A DNA stretch of 64,000 nucleotides from Bacteroidetes bacterium MedPE-SWsnd-G1. GTDB taxonomy: Bacteria; Bacteroidota; Bacteroidia; Flavobacteriales; Flavobacteriaceae. Numbering within the stretch: position 1 is the first letter of the stretch; each line of letters opens with the position of its first letter. The notes under the pieces are model-generated. The model was given only the letters and a program-made list of their open reading frames with translations. It ran no database searches and was not told the origin of the DNA. Made by a program: the position numbers and the translations under genes. This document shows, one piece after another, positions 54,231 through 62,408 of the stretch. Where the stretch lies: contig MPDD01000010.1 in the NCBI GenBank assembly GCA_001874265.1, forward strand, positions 1 to 64,000, given 5' to 3'.

Positions 54231-55136
54231 ATGAATGAAAACCTCGATGCAATTCGGATAAACTTTAATGAAGATGGTCTTTGGGTACTTAATATTGCAT
54301 TAGCTGTTATAATGTTTGGGGTTGCCATAGGAATCACTATTGATGACTTTAAACGACTTTTACATAGTCCTAAAATTGTATTAACCGGAGTTATATCGCA
54401 ATTCATATTATTTCCTGCTGTCACTTTTTTACTTATTAAAGTAATTGACCCAGCACCAAGTATTGCTTTAGGAATGCTTTTAGTTGCGGCCTGCCCAGGA
54501 GGTAACATTTCTAATTTCATGACACAAATGGCGAAAGGAAACGCGGCCCTTTCGGTAAGTTTAACTGCATTTGCCACGCTCATTTGCCTAATAATGACAC
54601 CGTTAAATTTTCAGTTTTGGAGTAATCTTCATGAGCCCACGGCTCAAATTTTACAATCGGTACAATTAGATTCTTGGAAACTTGTAAAATTGGTATTGCT
54701 AATCTTGGGGATACCTCTTGTTTTAGGAATATCTTTTAGACGCTGGAAAGAGGACTTAGCCTTAAAAGTAATGAAAGTTCTAAAACCAATATCGGTAATG
54801 GTGTTTATTGCTTTAATAGTTATCGCGTTTTCTCAAAATATTGATATTTTCTTAAATCATATTCACTATGTTTTATTTATTGTTTTAATTCATAATATTA
54901 TTGGCTTACTTCAAGGTTATTATGCTGGGCAAATTATGAGTCTAAGTTTTAAGAATAAAAAAACACTATCTATAGAAACTGGAATTCAAAATTCAGGTTT
55001 AGGTCTTGTTTTAGTATTCGCTTTTTTTGAAGATTTGGGAGGCATGGCCCTGTTAGTTGCCTTTTGGGGAATTTGGGATATCGTTTCCGGACTATTACTA
55101 GCGGCCTTTTGGGGGCGTAAAAAAACAAGCAACTAA
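54231..55136 (+). CDS. Bile acid:sodium symporter family (BASS) transporter
   Basis: 301 residues with about nine membrane helices. LAVIMFGVAIGITIDDFKRLL and LVAACPGGNISNFMTQMAKGNAALSVSLTAF (partly quoted) are the conserved core, and IETGIQNSGLGLVLVFAFF holds the second Na+-site-like motif. BASS members carry organic anions with sodium; substrates range from bile acids to pyruvate and pantothenate. It starts 53 bases after the previous stop and overlaps the acyltransferase by one base. Confidence 0.9.
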   Translation: MNENLDAIRINFNEDGLWVLNIALAVIMFGVAIGITIDDFKRLLHSPKIVLTGVISQFILFPAVTFLLIKVIDPAPSIALGMLLVAACPGGNISNFMTQMAKGNAALSVSLTAFATLICLIMTPLNFQFWSNLHEPTAQILQSVQLDSWKLVKLVLLILGIPLVLGISFRRWKEDLALKVMKVLKPISVMVFIALIVIAFSQNIDIFLNHIHYVLFIVLIHNIIGLLQGYYAGQIMSLSFKNKKTLSIETGIQNSGLGLVLVFAFFEDLGGMALLVAFWGIWDIVSGLLLAAFWGRKKTSN

Positions 55137-56179
55137 TGAAGCAACTTTGGATAACAATTGTTAAGAACTATATCCGAATTGGGCTGTTCTTTTATTATAA
55201 AAAAATAAATGTAATAGGAAAGGAAAACATTCCAAAAAAAGGTGCTGTAATGTTTGTTTCTAACCATCAAAATGCACTGATTGACCCTTTAATAATTGGT
55301 ACAACCAATAGTAGAAATACCCATTTCTTAACACGTGCAGGTGTTTTTAAACGAAAATTAATCATTAGATTTTTTAACAGCGTTCAAATGATTCCAATCT
55401 ACCGTGTAAGAGATGGTTGGAATACAATTCCAAAAAACATTGCCATTATTAATAAATGTATCAATCTTTTACATAAAAATAATGCCATTTTAATTTTTCC
55501 AGAAGGAGGACATAATTTGGCAAGAAGAATTCGTGTGCTTAGTAAAGGATTTACTCGGATTTTGTTTGGAACTTTTGAGATATATCCAGAAATGGAAATT
55601 CAAATTGTCCCTGTAGGTCTTAACTATGATCATATCCTAGACCATCCTGCTTCTTGCTCGGTATATTATGGAAAACCAATTGATGCTAAGAAATTTTGGA
55701 ACCCTAATGATATTTTTACTTCTACCAATAAACTCAAGGAAGTAGTAAGAAATGAAATGAAAGTGCTTACCACACATATTGAAGATTTAAATAATTATGA
55801 TAAAATTGTAAATGCTTTAAATAATGATAATGCTGACTTTCTAGACCCAATTGCTACGAATACAAAAATCGAAACTCTTAGTCTAAACCCAACTTCAATT
55901 TCAACTACATATAAAAATAAATCAAGCTCAATAATTCGTATTTTATTTATTGCAAATAGTCTTATTCCTTGGTTATTATGGAAAAAAGTACAACCCATAA
56001 TAAAAGAGTTAGAATTCACAAGTACGTTCAGATTCGCTTTCGGAATAACACTTTTCCCGACATTCTATGTCTTTCAAAGCATTCTTATTGGTAGTATTTT
56101 TGCCTCAGCTTGGGGTTATTATTACCTTTTCGTAAGTATATTAATTGGTCTTTTAAATAGTAAGTTTACTAGTAAATAG
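55136..56179 (+). CDS. 1-acyl-glycerol-3-phosphate acyltransferase-like (PlsC family)
   Basis: 347 residues, longer than typical PlsC (~240). Catalytic NHX4D is His44 to Asp50 in VSNHQNALIDPLI; block III is FPEGGHN. The C-terminal ~100 residues carry two membrane helices (FAFGITLFPTFYVFQSILIG and YYYLFVSILIGLLN), an extension seen in a bacteroidotal subgroup. It transfers acyl chains to lysophosphatidate or a related lipid. Its ATG overlaps the transporter stop. Confidence 0.88.
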   Translation: MKQLWITIVKNYIRIGLFFYYKKINVIGKENIPKKGAVMFVSNHQNALIDPLIIGTTNSRNTHFLTRAGVFKRKLIIRFFNSVQMIPIYRVRDGWNTIPKNIAIINKCINLLHKNNAILIFPEGGHNLARRIRVLSKGFTRILFGTFEIYPEMEIQIVPVGLNYDHILDHPASCSVYYGKPIDAKKFWNPNDIFTSTNKLKEVVRNEMKVLTTHIEDLNNYDKIVNALNNDNADFLDPIATNTKIETLSLNPTSISTTYKNKSSSIIRILFIANSLIPWLLWKKVQPIIKELEFTSTFRFAFGITLFPTFYVFQSILIGSIFASAWGYYYLFVSILIGLLNSKFTSK

Positions 56180-56216
56180 TTAATTATTGAAAAAGAAAAA
56201 TAATAACTGAATTGCG

Positions 56217-56224
56217 TATATTTG
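56217..56224 (+). promoter_or_regulatory. -7 promoter box of the first low-complexity paralogue
   Basis: TATATTTG 51 bases before ATG 56276. No -33 TTG at the correct spacing. Confidence 0.45.
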
Positions 56225-56275
56225 CTTTAACAAGAACAAATATTGAAAAATATTGTTTTTATAAAACAAAAAATT

Positions 56276-57379
56276 ATGAAAAAACTCAGTCTTCTGTTGC
56301 TCCTATTTCTAGGAGTAACAATATACGCTCAAGATACCACTACGGTTACCGCTGCAAGCGAAGATATTAGTGAAAATTTGGACTTAGAAGCAGTAGCAGC
56401 GGCCTTTGGAGATTCAAAGGATTTGGAAGATTTCGAGAATAAATTAAATGATCCAAAAGAAAAATTATCCAACTTAGATTTAAATGATGATGGAGAGGTA
56501 GATTACTTAAGGGTTGTTAGTAATTCAGATAAAAACACCCATGTTGTTACCGTTCAAGCGGTAATTGGTAAAGACCAATTTCAAGATGTTTGTACCATTG
56601 ATGTTCAAAAAGATTCTAAGGGGGAAACGCAAGTTCAGGTAGTTGGAGATGTATATATGTACGGAACAAATTATATTGTTCAACCAGTTTATGTAACGGC
56701 TCCTGTTATTTTTACATGGTTTTGGGGTCCAATTTTTAGACCGTGGTATTCTCCTTTCTATTGGGGATATTACCCTCCATATTACAGGCCTTGGCGCGCC
56801 GTAGCGATTCATAACTACAGATATCATGCGCGTACTTACGCTCACCATCGCCATTCGTACAATAGAGCAAATGTTAGAATTAATAACAACGTAAATATTA
56901 ACGTGAATAACCGGAGAAATGATTTGGCAGTTACAAGACCTGATAATTCATTTCAAAAAAGAAATAAAGGGGTAACCAATAAACAAGGTTTATCCAATAG
57001 GGCGACTACAACTAACAATAGAGCAAATACTAATAATAGAGCAAACACCAAAAATAAAAGAGACGGCAAGGCTACAACAGGAAATAAAGTTTCACCAAGT
57101 TGGAAACCTTCATCTAGAGAGCGTGTTCATAAAAGCACAAGACCATCTACTAGACCAAGTACTATGCCAGGGTCAAGACCATCAACAAGGCCTTCAACTA
57201 GGCCAAGTTCGCCTTCTACTCGACCATCATACAATCCTAGTTCAAGACCTAGTACTAGACCAAGTACTAGACCGAGTACAAGGCCAAGCACAAATACTAG
57301 ACCAAGCACCAGACCTGCATCAAGGCCTTCATATAACAGATCAATGCCATCAAGAAGCATGGGTACTAGAAGAAGATAA
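56276..57379 (+). CDS. Exported low-complexity protein, paralogue A (EF-hand-like loop, RPST repeats)
   Basis: 367 residues from ATG 56276 (MKKLSLLLLLFLGVTIYAQ); a TTG at 56243 would add 11 residues before the signal peptide. Residues ~40-150 form a conserved domain with LEDFENKLND and the loop DLNDDGEVDYLRV, which has the D-x-N-x-D-G-x-[IV]-D spacing of calcium-binding loops. YSPFYWGYYPPYYRPW is an aromatic Pro/Tyr segment. A His/Arg-rich stretch and Asn repeats follow, then RPST repeats (57134-57332) and a basic end MGTRRR. It is a clear paralogue of 58346-59416. The MscS gene lies between them, 19 bases after this stop. Function unknown. Confidence 0.7.
   Translation: MKKLSLLLLLFLGVTIYAQDTTTVTAASEDISENLDLEAVAAAFGDSKDLEDFENKLNDPKEKLSNLDLNDDGEVDYLRVVSNSDKNTHVVTVQAVIGKDQFQDVCTIDVQKDSKGETQVQVVGDVYMYGTNYIVQPVYVTAPVIFTWFWGPIFRPWYSPFYWGYYPPYYRPWRAVAIHNYRYHARTYAHHRHSYNRANVRINNNVNINVNNRRNDLAVTRPDNSFQKRNKGVTNKQGLSNRATTTNNRANTNNRANTKNKRDGKATTGNKVSPSWKPSSRERVHKSTRPSTRPSTMPGSRPSTRPSTRPSSPSTRPSYNPSSRPSTRPSTRPSTRPSTNTRPSTRPASRPSYNRSMPSRSMGTRRR
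57134..57332 (+). repeat. RPST-coding low-complexity repeat
   Basis: About a dozen copies of Arg-Pro-Ser-Thr or close variants (TRPSTRPST), encoded by varied codons (AGA/AGG/CGA CC- and AGT/TCA). The antisense open frames here are composition artefacts. Confidence 0.75.
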
Positions 57380-57398
57380 TCAATAAATAAACAAAATA

Positions 57399-58262
57399 AT
57401 GCAAGATAAATTAGAACAAACAGCTGAAATAATAGGAGAACAAATAGCCGATTCTGAAATTGTTGGATTTTTTGAAAAACATAGTGACAAAATTGTTGAT
57501 TTTGCGGTAAACATTTTTGCAGCGCTCGCAATTCTTATAATTGGTTTATACGCCATTAGAATCATATTAAAAATAATGAATAAGATTTTAGTTTCTAGAA
57601 GCGTAGATGAAACATTAAGAAGGTTTGCACATAATTTATCTGGATGGGTGCTGAAAATTATGTTGTTCATCGCAGTAGCCTCTAAATTAGGAGTAGAAAC
57701 AACTTCATTTGCTGCTTTAATAGCTGCTGCTGGTTTAGGTGTAGGGTTTGCCTTACAAGGAGCGTTAGGTAATCTTGCAGGGGGAGTAATAATAATGCTC
57801 TTTAGACCATTTAAAATTGGAGATTATATTGATGTGCAAGGGGAAGAAGGTTTTGTTGAGGATATTCAAATTTTCTCAACCATAATAAGAACGTTTAGAA
57901 ACAAGACAATCTATATACCTAATGGCGCTTTATCTAATGGAAACATTATAAACATAAGTGAAAAAGGCAATTTACGTTTAGACGTAGAAATAGGCGTTGA
58001 TTATGCATCAGACATTAAACAAACAAAAGAAGTCCTTATACGAGCTGTTGATGGCATAGAAGGCCTTTTACCAACTCCGGCACCTTCAGTAGTTCTAACT
58101 GAATTAGCAGATAGTTCTATTAATTTTAAAGTGTTTTTATGGGTTACGCCTGAGACCTTTTATTCGGTAAAAGCAGCAGCCATTGAAAACTGTAAAATCG
58201 CCCTTGACAAGGCTGGAATCGAAATTCCTTATCCTCATCAAGTTAATATTAGTAAAAATTAA
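57399..58262 (+). CDS. Small-conductance mechanosensitive channel, MscS family
   Basis: 287 residues, the size of E. coli MscS. Three helices, with TM3 at ~100-130 (AALIAAAGLGVGFALQGALGNLAGGVIIM, partly quoted). FRPFKIGDYIDVQGEEGFVEDIQIFSTIIRT starts the beta domain, then RNKTIYIPNGALSNGNIINIS and a cytoplasmic domain ending IPYPHQVNI. It shares the plan of the MscS at 28302-29117. It starts 19 bases after paralogue A and is followed 83 bases later by paralogue B, so the three may be one unit, though a hairpin at 58307-58330 precedes paralogue B. Confidence 0.93.
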   Translation: MQDKLEQTAEIIGEQIADSEIVGFFEKHSDKIVDFAVNIFAALAILIIGLYAIRIILKIMNKILVSRSVDETLRRFAHNLSGWVLKIMLFIAVASKLGVETTSFAALIAAAGLGVGFALQGALGNLAGGVIIMLFRPFKIGDYIDVQGEEGFVEDIQIFSTIIRTFRNKTIYIPNGALSNGNIINISEKGNLRLDVEIGVDYASDIKQTKEVLIRAVDGIEGLLPTPAPSVVLTELADSSINFKVFLWVTPETFYSVKAAAIENCKIALDKAGIEIPYPHQVNISKN

Positions 58263-58306
58263 TAAGCATTCTCACAACGAGAATTTTAAATATTAAAATG
58301 GAATAA

Positions 58307-58330
58307 TTCTTGATTACAAATCATCAAGAA
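58307..58330 (+). other. Perfect 8-bp inverted repeat before paralogue B
   Basis: TTCTTGAT and ATCAAGAA with an 8-base loop, 15 bases before ATG 58346. Without a T run it is not a standard terminator. It may shape the leader of the downstream gene. Confidence 0.35.
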
Positions 58331-58345
58331 ATAAAATAAGATACC

Positions 58346-59416
58346 ATGAGAACAAAAATTTTAGCAATTATAATACTAGCATTTAGTCTGCTTAGTTTTT
58401 CTTCATTTTCTCAAACGGAAAATGATCAACCTTTACTAGGCCTTCCAGGAGATGACCTTGACCTATATGCTGTTTTAGATTTATTTCAAAAATCTAAAAC
58501 CATAGAAGATTTCGAAAAGGCTTTAAATGATGATAAAGCAGGAATTGTCAATTTGGATTTAAATAATGATGGTAAAGTTGACTTTATTAAAGTTGCGACC
58601 GAAAAAGACGGTGATAACTTTCTATTTATTCTTCAAGACCCAATTAGTGAAAAAGAAACGCAAGATGTGGCTGTAATATCGGTAACAAAAGATTCAGAGG
58701 GTAAAGTTTCTTTACAGATTATTGGAGATGAGGAAATTTATGGCAAGGATTACATAATTGAACCTCGTACCGAACCGACAGAATCGATTACTGCAAATCC
58801 TGCATACGTAGGTGAAGACCCCGTTACTGTAAACGTAGAAGCCTCTACAGAGGTTATTGTAGTTCAATCTGCACCTATAGTACAATATGTATATTCTCCA
58901 GCGTATGTTCCATATTATCCACCATATTATTACGGGTACTACCCTCCATATTGGAGACCTATTGCTGTAATTAGTATTGGAATTTACAGACATAATCATT
59001 ACCACCACCACCATGGCTATCATGGAGGTCATAATAACGTTAATATCAATATTAACAATCGAAATACCTATAATATCTATAATAAACAGACAAGAAACAC
59101 TTCAAATACAGTAAATAACAATATAAAAAACGGAAATTTCAAAACCGCTGGACAGGCCGGTTCTCGTCCATCTAACAGAGCAACAACTTCTAATAGAGCG
59201 ACAACTTCTAATAGAGCGTCTACTGCAAATAGAGCGTCTACAACTAATAGAACTTCAAGTCCTAACAGAGCATCGACAACAAATAGATCTACGAATAGTA
59301 ATAGAAGTACTTCACCTAGTAACTATAATAGATCTTCCGGAAGAACTATGGGGACTCGCTCTAGTGTATCTAGACCAACTGGAGCTAGAGCAGGTGGGGG
59401 TGGAAGAAGACGTTAA
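58346..59416 (+). CDS. Exported low-complexity protein, paralogue B (EF-hand-like loop, NRAST repeats)
   Basis: 356 residues with a signal peptide (ILAIIILAFSLLSFSSFSQ). The N-terminal domain matches paralogue A: IEDFEKALND, then DLNNDGKVDFIKV with the same metal-loop spacing, then VSLQIIGDEEIYGKDYIIEP. An aromatic segment (YVPYYPPYYYGYYPPYW) and a His-rich run (HNHYHHHHGYHGGHNN) follow. The C-terminal part is made of NRAST/NRATTS repeats (59173-59310) and ends GGGGRRR. The His-rich run is not as compact in paralogue A. It lies downstream of MscS and has its own strong terminator. Envelope location is likely; function unknown. Confidence 0.7.
   Translation: MRTKILAIIILAFSLLSFSSFSQTENDQPLLGLPGDDLDLYAVLDLFQKSKTIEDFEKALNDDKAGIVNLDLNNDGKVDFIKVATEKDGDNFLFILQDPISEKETQDVAVISVTKDSEGKVSLQIIGDEEIYGKDYIIEPRTEPTESITANPAYVGEDPVTVNVEASTEVIVVQSAPIVQYVYSPAYVPYYPPYYYGYYPPYWRPIAVISIGIYRHNHYHHHHGYHGGHNNVNININNRNTYNIYNKQTRNTSNTVNNNIKNGNFKTAGQAGSRPSNRATTSNRATTSNRASTANRASTTNRTSSPNRASTTNRSTNSNRSTSPSNYNRSSGRTMGTRSSVSRPTGARAGGGGRRR
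59173..59310 (+). repeat. NRAST-coding low-complexity repeat
   Basis: Around nine copies of Asn-Arg-Ala/Ser/Thr-Thr-Ser variants, some nearly identical at DNA level (AATAGAGCG units). All changes are in multiples of three. Confidence 0.75.
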
Positions 59417-59432
59417 TCTTCATATCAAAAAT

Positions 59433-59472
59433 AAAAAGAGATGCTGTTTTATTAAAACAGCATCTCTTTTTT
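59433..59472. terminator. Bidirectional intrinsic terminator
   Basis: Perfect 18-bp stem: left arm 59433-59450, loop of three bases, right arm 59454-59471. The A-rich left and T-rich right sides let it end both paralogue B (plus) and the lipoprotein gene (minus). Confidence 0.93.
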
Positions 59473-59490
59473 ATTCTTCTTTTAGATTAA

Positions 59491-59976
59491 TTAATCCAAT
59501 GGCATGTCTGATGCACTCATATCTCTAAGGCAAACATATTTCCCATCCCTTTTTTCAAAGAGACTCATGTAATTACCCGTATTTATAGCTGTGTTTGTAG
59601 AATCTACAACAGTATAATAACCAATTTCTAATACTTGATTACCATCATTAGAAGGAAAAACTTCATAAGTTGTAAATAAGATTCTTGTATTATTTACACT
59701 TCCTTCATCTAACTTTAAAAATTCTAATCTTTCTTTTATACTTCTAATTGGTTTCATGTTAGGATAAAATGTCACTGCATCTTCAGCATAATATCCAATA
59801 TTCTTCAATTCACCACTATTATAAATTTCAGCAAACTCGTTTTCTCTTTCCTGAATTTCTTTTTTTATTTGCTCCTTATCAATTGTTAAATTTGAATTAG
59901 CACCGTTTGAATTACAAGAAGCTAAAGTCAAAAACATACATCCCAACATTAATCCTTTTACAAATAAATTCTTCAT
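59491..59976 (-). CDS. NTF2-like (SnoaL/DUF4440-type) lipoprotein
   Basis: 161 residues. The lipobox gives Cys21 (LASCNSNG), so the protein is lipid-anchored. KKEIQERENEFAEIYNSGELKNIGYYAEDAVTFYP is the first part of the NTF2-like cone (partly quoted), and IGYYTVVDSTNTAINTGNYMSLFEKRDGKYV the later strands. NTF2-like folds bind small ligands or act as enzymes; the function is unknown. A minus-strand TATTTTTG box at 60015-60022 would start its mRNA. Confidence 0.8.
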   Translation of the reverse strand: MKNLFVKGLMLGCMFLTLASCNSNGANSNLTIDKEQIKKEIQERENEFAEIYNSGELKNIGYYAEDAVTFYPNMKPIRSIKERLEFLKLDEGSVNNTRILFTTYEVFPSNDGNQVLEIGYYTVVDSTNTAINTGNYMSLFEKRDGKYVCLRDMSASDMPLD

Positions 59977-60014
59977 ACTCTTTTTTTTTTAATTCTAAAA
60001 TTTTATCGTTAAAC

Positions 60015-60022
60015 CAAAAATA
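60015..60022 (-). promoter_or_regulatory. -7 promoter box of the lipoprotein gene
   Basis: TATTTTTG on the minus strand, 38 bases before ATG 59976. No -33 TTG. Confidence 0.4.
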
Positions 60023-60099
60023 AGATAAAAATCTCAATTTTTACATTAATATTAAATGTGTCACTAATTTTACTTTACAGTTTATTTTCAAAAAAGAAC

Positions 60100-60561
60100 T
60101 CAAATACTCATTCTCATATTTAATAAATGAGGTACAAATCCAGCTTTTTTATATGCCTTTATAGCCCCACTATTTTCCGAATAAACATCCAACCGTACTT
60201 CTTCAATTCCCATTGAAGAAATCCATTGTAAAAGTTTATTTATAAGAATTTTATTAATGCCTTCTCCTCTAAATTCTGGCTTTACATACATAAAACCTAA
60301 ATAGGCAAATTTAGAATGTTTTAAATATGGCTTTGGTTCTTCGATCCGCGCATAACCCGATCCAACCAATTCATTATTTATTTCTGCAACCATAACTTCT
60401 ACTTCTGGTGATTGAATCATCTTTCCAATGTCATAATAAGAAATAGGATCATTATCTAATGTTTCATCAAAAGAACGTTCAAAAGCAATAACACCTTGCT
60501 CGAAAGTCAACAAGGTTTCTAAATCATCAATTACCGCTTTCCTTATAACCAATTCCTTCAT
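60100..60561 (-). CDS. GNAT N-acetyltransferase
   Basis: 153 residues. FAYLGFMYVKPEFRGEGINKILINKLLQW is the acetyl-CoA loop (partly quoted), and EVRLDVYSENSGAIKAYKKAGFVPHLLNMRM the C-terminal part. The opening LVIRKAVIDDLETLLTFEQ is typical. Substrate unknown. It begins 9 bases after the stop of the sodium:solute symporter and is last in that operon. Confidence 0.88.
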   Translation of the reverse strand: MKELVIRKAVIDDLETLLTFEQGVIAFERSFDETLDNDPISYYDIGKMIQSPEVEVMVAEINNELVGSGYARIEEPKPYLKHSKFAYLGFMYVKPEFRGEGINKILINKLLQWISSMGIEEVRLDVYSENSGAIKAYKKAGFVPHLLNMRMSI

Positions 60562-60570
60562 TTAAACTTT

Positions 60571-62289
60571 CTAATTTTCCTCAGTCGGTTTTTTAGATAT
60601 TGATTGAATTATAAATGCCATTAAAACAACTAATGCACAACCGATTAAATTCAACCATAAATATGCTAATTGAATCACTTCGATTTCATTTAAATAAAAC
60701 AATAACAACACACATGCTTCTCCCAGAATTGCCCCTATAAACGTGGCATTACCTCTAATTTTCTTAAAGAAGAATGCAATTGCAAATACTCCCAAAATGG
60801 TTCCATAAAATAATGAACCAATTATATTAACCGCTTCAATTAAATTGTCAAACAATGAGGCAAATGTTGCAAAAATAAGTGCCATAATTCCCCAACCAAA
60901 GGTGAACCATTTAGACATTTTTAAATAATGTTCATCACTACCATCTTTCACAAAAGATCTTTTATAAATATCAATTACAGAAGTAGTCGCTAAAGCGTTT
61001 AATTCTGATGCTGTTGAAGACATCGCTGCTGAGAAAATTACGGCTAGCAATAGTCCTATTAAACCAATTGGAAGATGTGTGGTTACAAATGTTATAAACA
61101 CATAATCAGAATCTTCAGTTTCGAGTTTTATTGTTCCATTATCAGAAACTTTTTTCACCAATTCTTTAGCCTGATCTCTTAAATCTATCTCTTTACTTAA
61201 TGCTGCATTCATTGAAGCAACGGCCTCTACATTATCTTTTCCGGTTTTATTATTCTCTACAACTGTATAAATAGCATCTCTTTTCTGATCAGATAAATTA
61301 TTCAATTCCGTCTCTAATTCGGCATACTCATTTGCGTATTCTGAACTCTTTACAACCTCAACATTTGCTTTGTTAAAATGCAAAGGAGCATCATTAAATT
61401 GATAAAAAACAAACATCATGATACCAACAAACAAAATTGCAAATTGCATTGGCACCTTAAATAGCCCATTAAACAACAAACCTAATCTGCTTTGTGTTAA
61501 TGATTTTCCGGATAGATAGCGTTGAACTTGCGATTGATCTGTACCAAAATAAGATAAAAACAAAAAGGTTCCTCCTAATAAAGCCGACCACAAATTATAT
61601 CTATTAGATAAATCAAATTCGAAATCAACAACATTTAGTTTCCCCATATTCCCCGCGATATCAACGGCATCTGAAAACGAAATGTCGGGCGGAAACTTAG
61701 CAACGATAATAAGAAATGCCACAAACATTCCACTTAATATAACAATCATCTGCTGCTTTTGTGTTTGACTTACAGCGTTCGTTCCTCCAGATACGGTATA
61801 AATAATAACCAAAGCTCCTATCAACAGATTGGTTACATTTAAATTCCAACCTAATATTGATGATAATATAATGGATGGTGCAAAAATGGTTAAACCCGCT
61901 GCCAATCCTCTTTGCATTAAGAATAACATAGCAGTAAGAGACCTAGTTTTTAAATCGAATCTCCCTTCTAAATATTCATAAGCCGTATAAACTTTAAGAT
62001 TGTAAAATTTAGGCAATACAAATACACAAAGAATTATCATGGCTATTGGCAAACCAAAATAGAATTGTGCAAAACGCATCCCATCATCATATGCTTGTCC
62101 TGGAGTCGATAAAAAGGTTATGGCACTGGCTTGAGTAGCCATAACTGATAAACCTATAGTGTACCAAGGTAATGTTTGTTCTCCTCTAAGAAATGATTCG
62201 GTTGTTCTTACATTTCTAGTTTTCCATATTCCGTACCAAACAATAAGTACTAAAATTCCAATTAAAACAGTCCAGTCTACTATATGCAT
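60571..62289 (-). CDS. Sodium:solute symporter (SSS family)
   Basis: 572 residues, about 14 membrane helices (VDWTVLIGILVLIVWYGIW near the start, then a long series to ~560). TESFLRGEQTLPWYTIGLSVMATQASAITFLSTPGQAYDDG (partly quoted) carries the sodium-site serines and threonines of the SGLT/PutP fold. A hydrophilic insert lies at about 300-390 (EYANEYAELETELNNL, a possible coiled coil), unusual for the family. It imports a solute such as a sugar, sialic acid or amino acid with Na+. The 38-residue protein ends on its start codon (TAATG), so the pair is translationally coupled. Confidence 0.9.
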   Translation of the reverse strand: MHIVDWTVLIGILVLIVWYGIWKTRNVRTTESFLRGEQTLPWYTIGLSVMATQASAITFLSTPGQAYDDGMRFAQFYFGLPIAMIILCVFVLPKFYNLKVYTAYEYLEGRFDLKTRSLTAMLFLMQRGLAAGLTIFAPSIILSSILGWNLNVTNLLIGALVIIYTVSGGTNAVSQTQKQQMIVILSGMFVAFLIIVAKFPPDISFSDAVDIAGNMGKLNVVDFEFDLSNRYNLWSALLGGTFLFLSYFGTDQSQVQRYLSGKSLTQSRLGLLFNGLFKVPMQFAILFVGIMMFVFYQFNDAPLHFNKANVEVVKSSEYANEYAELETELNNLSDQKRDAIYTVVENNKTGKDNVEAVASMNAALSKEIDLRDQAKELVKKVSDNGTIKLETEDSDYVFITFVTTHLPIGLIGLLLAVIFSAAMSSTASELNALATTSVIDIYKRSFVKDGSDEHYLKMSKWFTFGWGIMALIFATFASLFDNLIEAVNIIGSLFYGTILGVFAIAFFFKKIRGNATFIGAILGEACVLLLFYLNEIEVIQLAYLWLNLIGCALVVLMAFIIQSISKKPTEEN

Positions 62290-62405
62290 TAGGCGTATTT
62301 TTTAGTAAATAATGTGAATAAAATAACAAGTATTATCTGAAATAATAACACAAACAGATATAACTGATTCCAAGATTTAAAAATTGGTGGTTTCTCTTCA
62401 GACAT
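62289..62405 (-). CDS. 38-residue single-pass membrane protein
   Basis: A very short gene: MSEEKPPIFKSWNQLYLFVL and so on to FTLFTKKYA. A charged N-terminus with a tryptophan (KSWNQLY) leads to one helix (LFVLLFQIILVILFTLF) with a basic end. The start follows the PIG-L stop (62409) with three bases between, and its TAA overlaps the ATG of the symporter by one base, the strongest sign that it is real. A subunit or stabiliser of the symporter is a reasonable inference; small partners of transporters are known elsewhere. Confidence 0.75.
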   Translation of the reverse strand: MSEEKPPIFKSWNQLYLFVLLFQIILVILFTLFTKKYA

Positions 62406-62408
62406 AAT

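Noticed and set aside
57123-57670. Antisense and alternative-frame open frames over the RPST repeats
   Set aside because: Low-complexity coding of paralogue A creates them; their translations are Leu-rich repeats with no known family, and they overlap MscS coding sequence.
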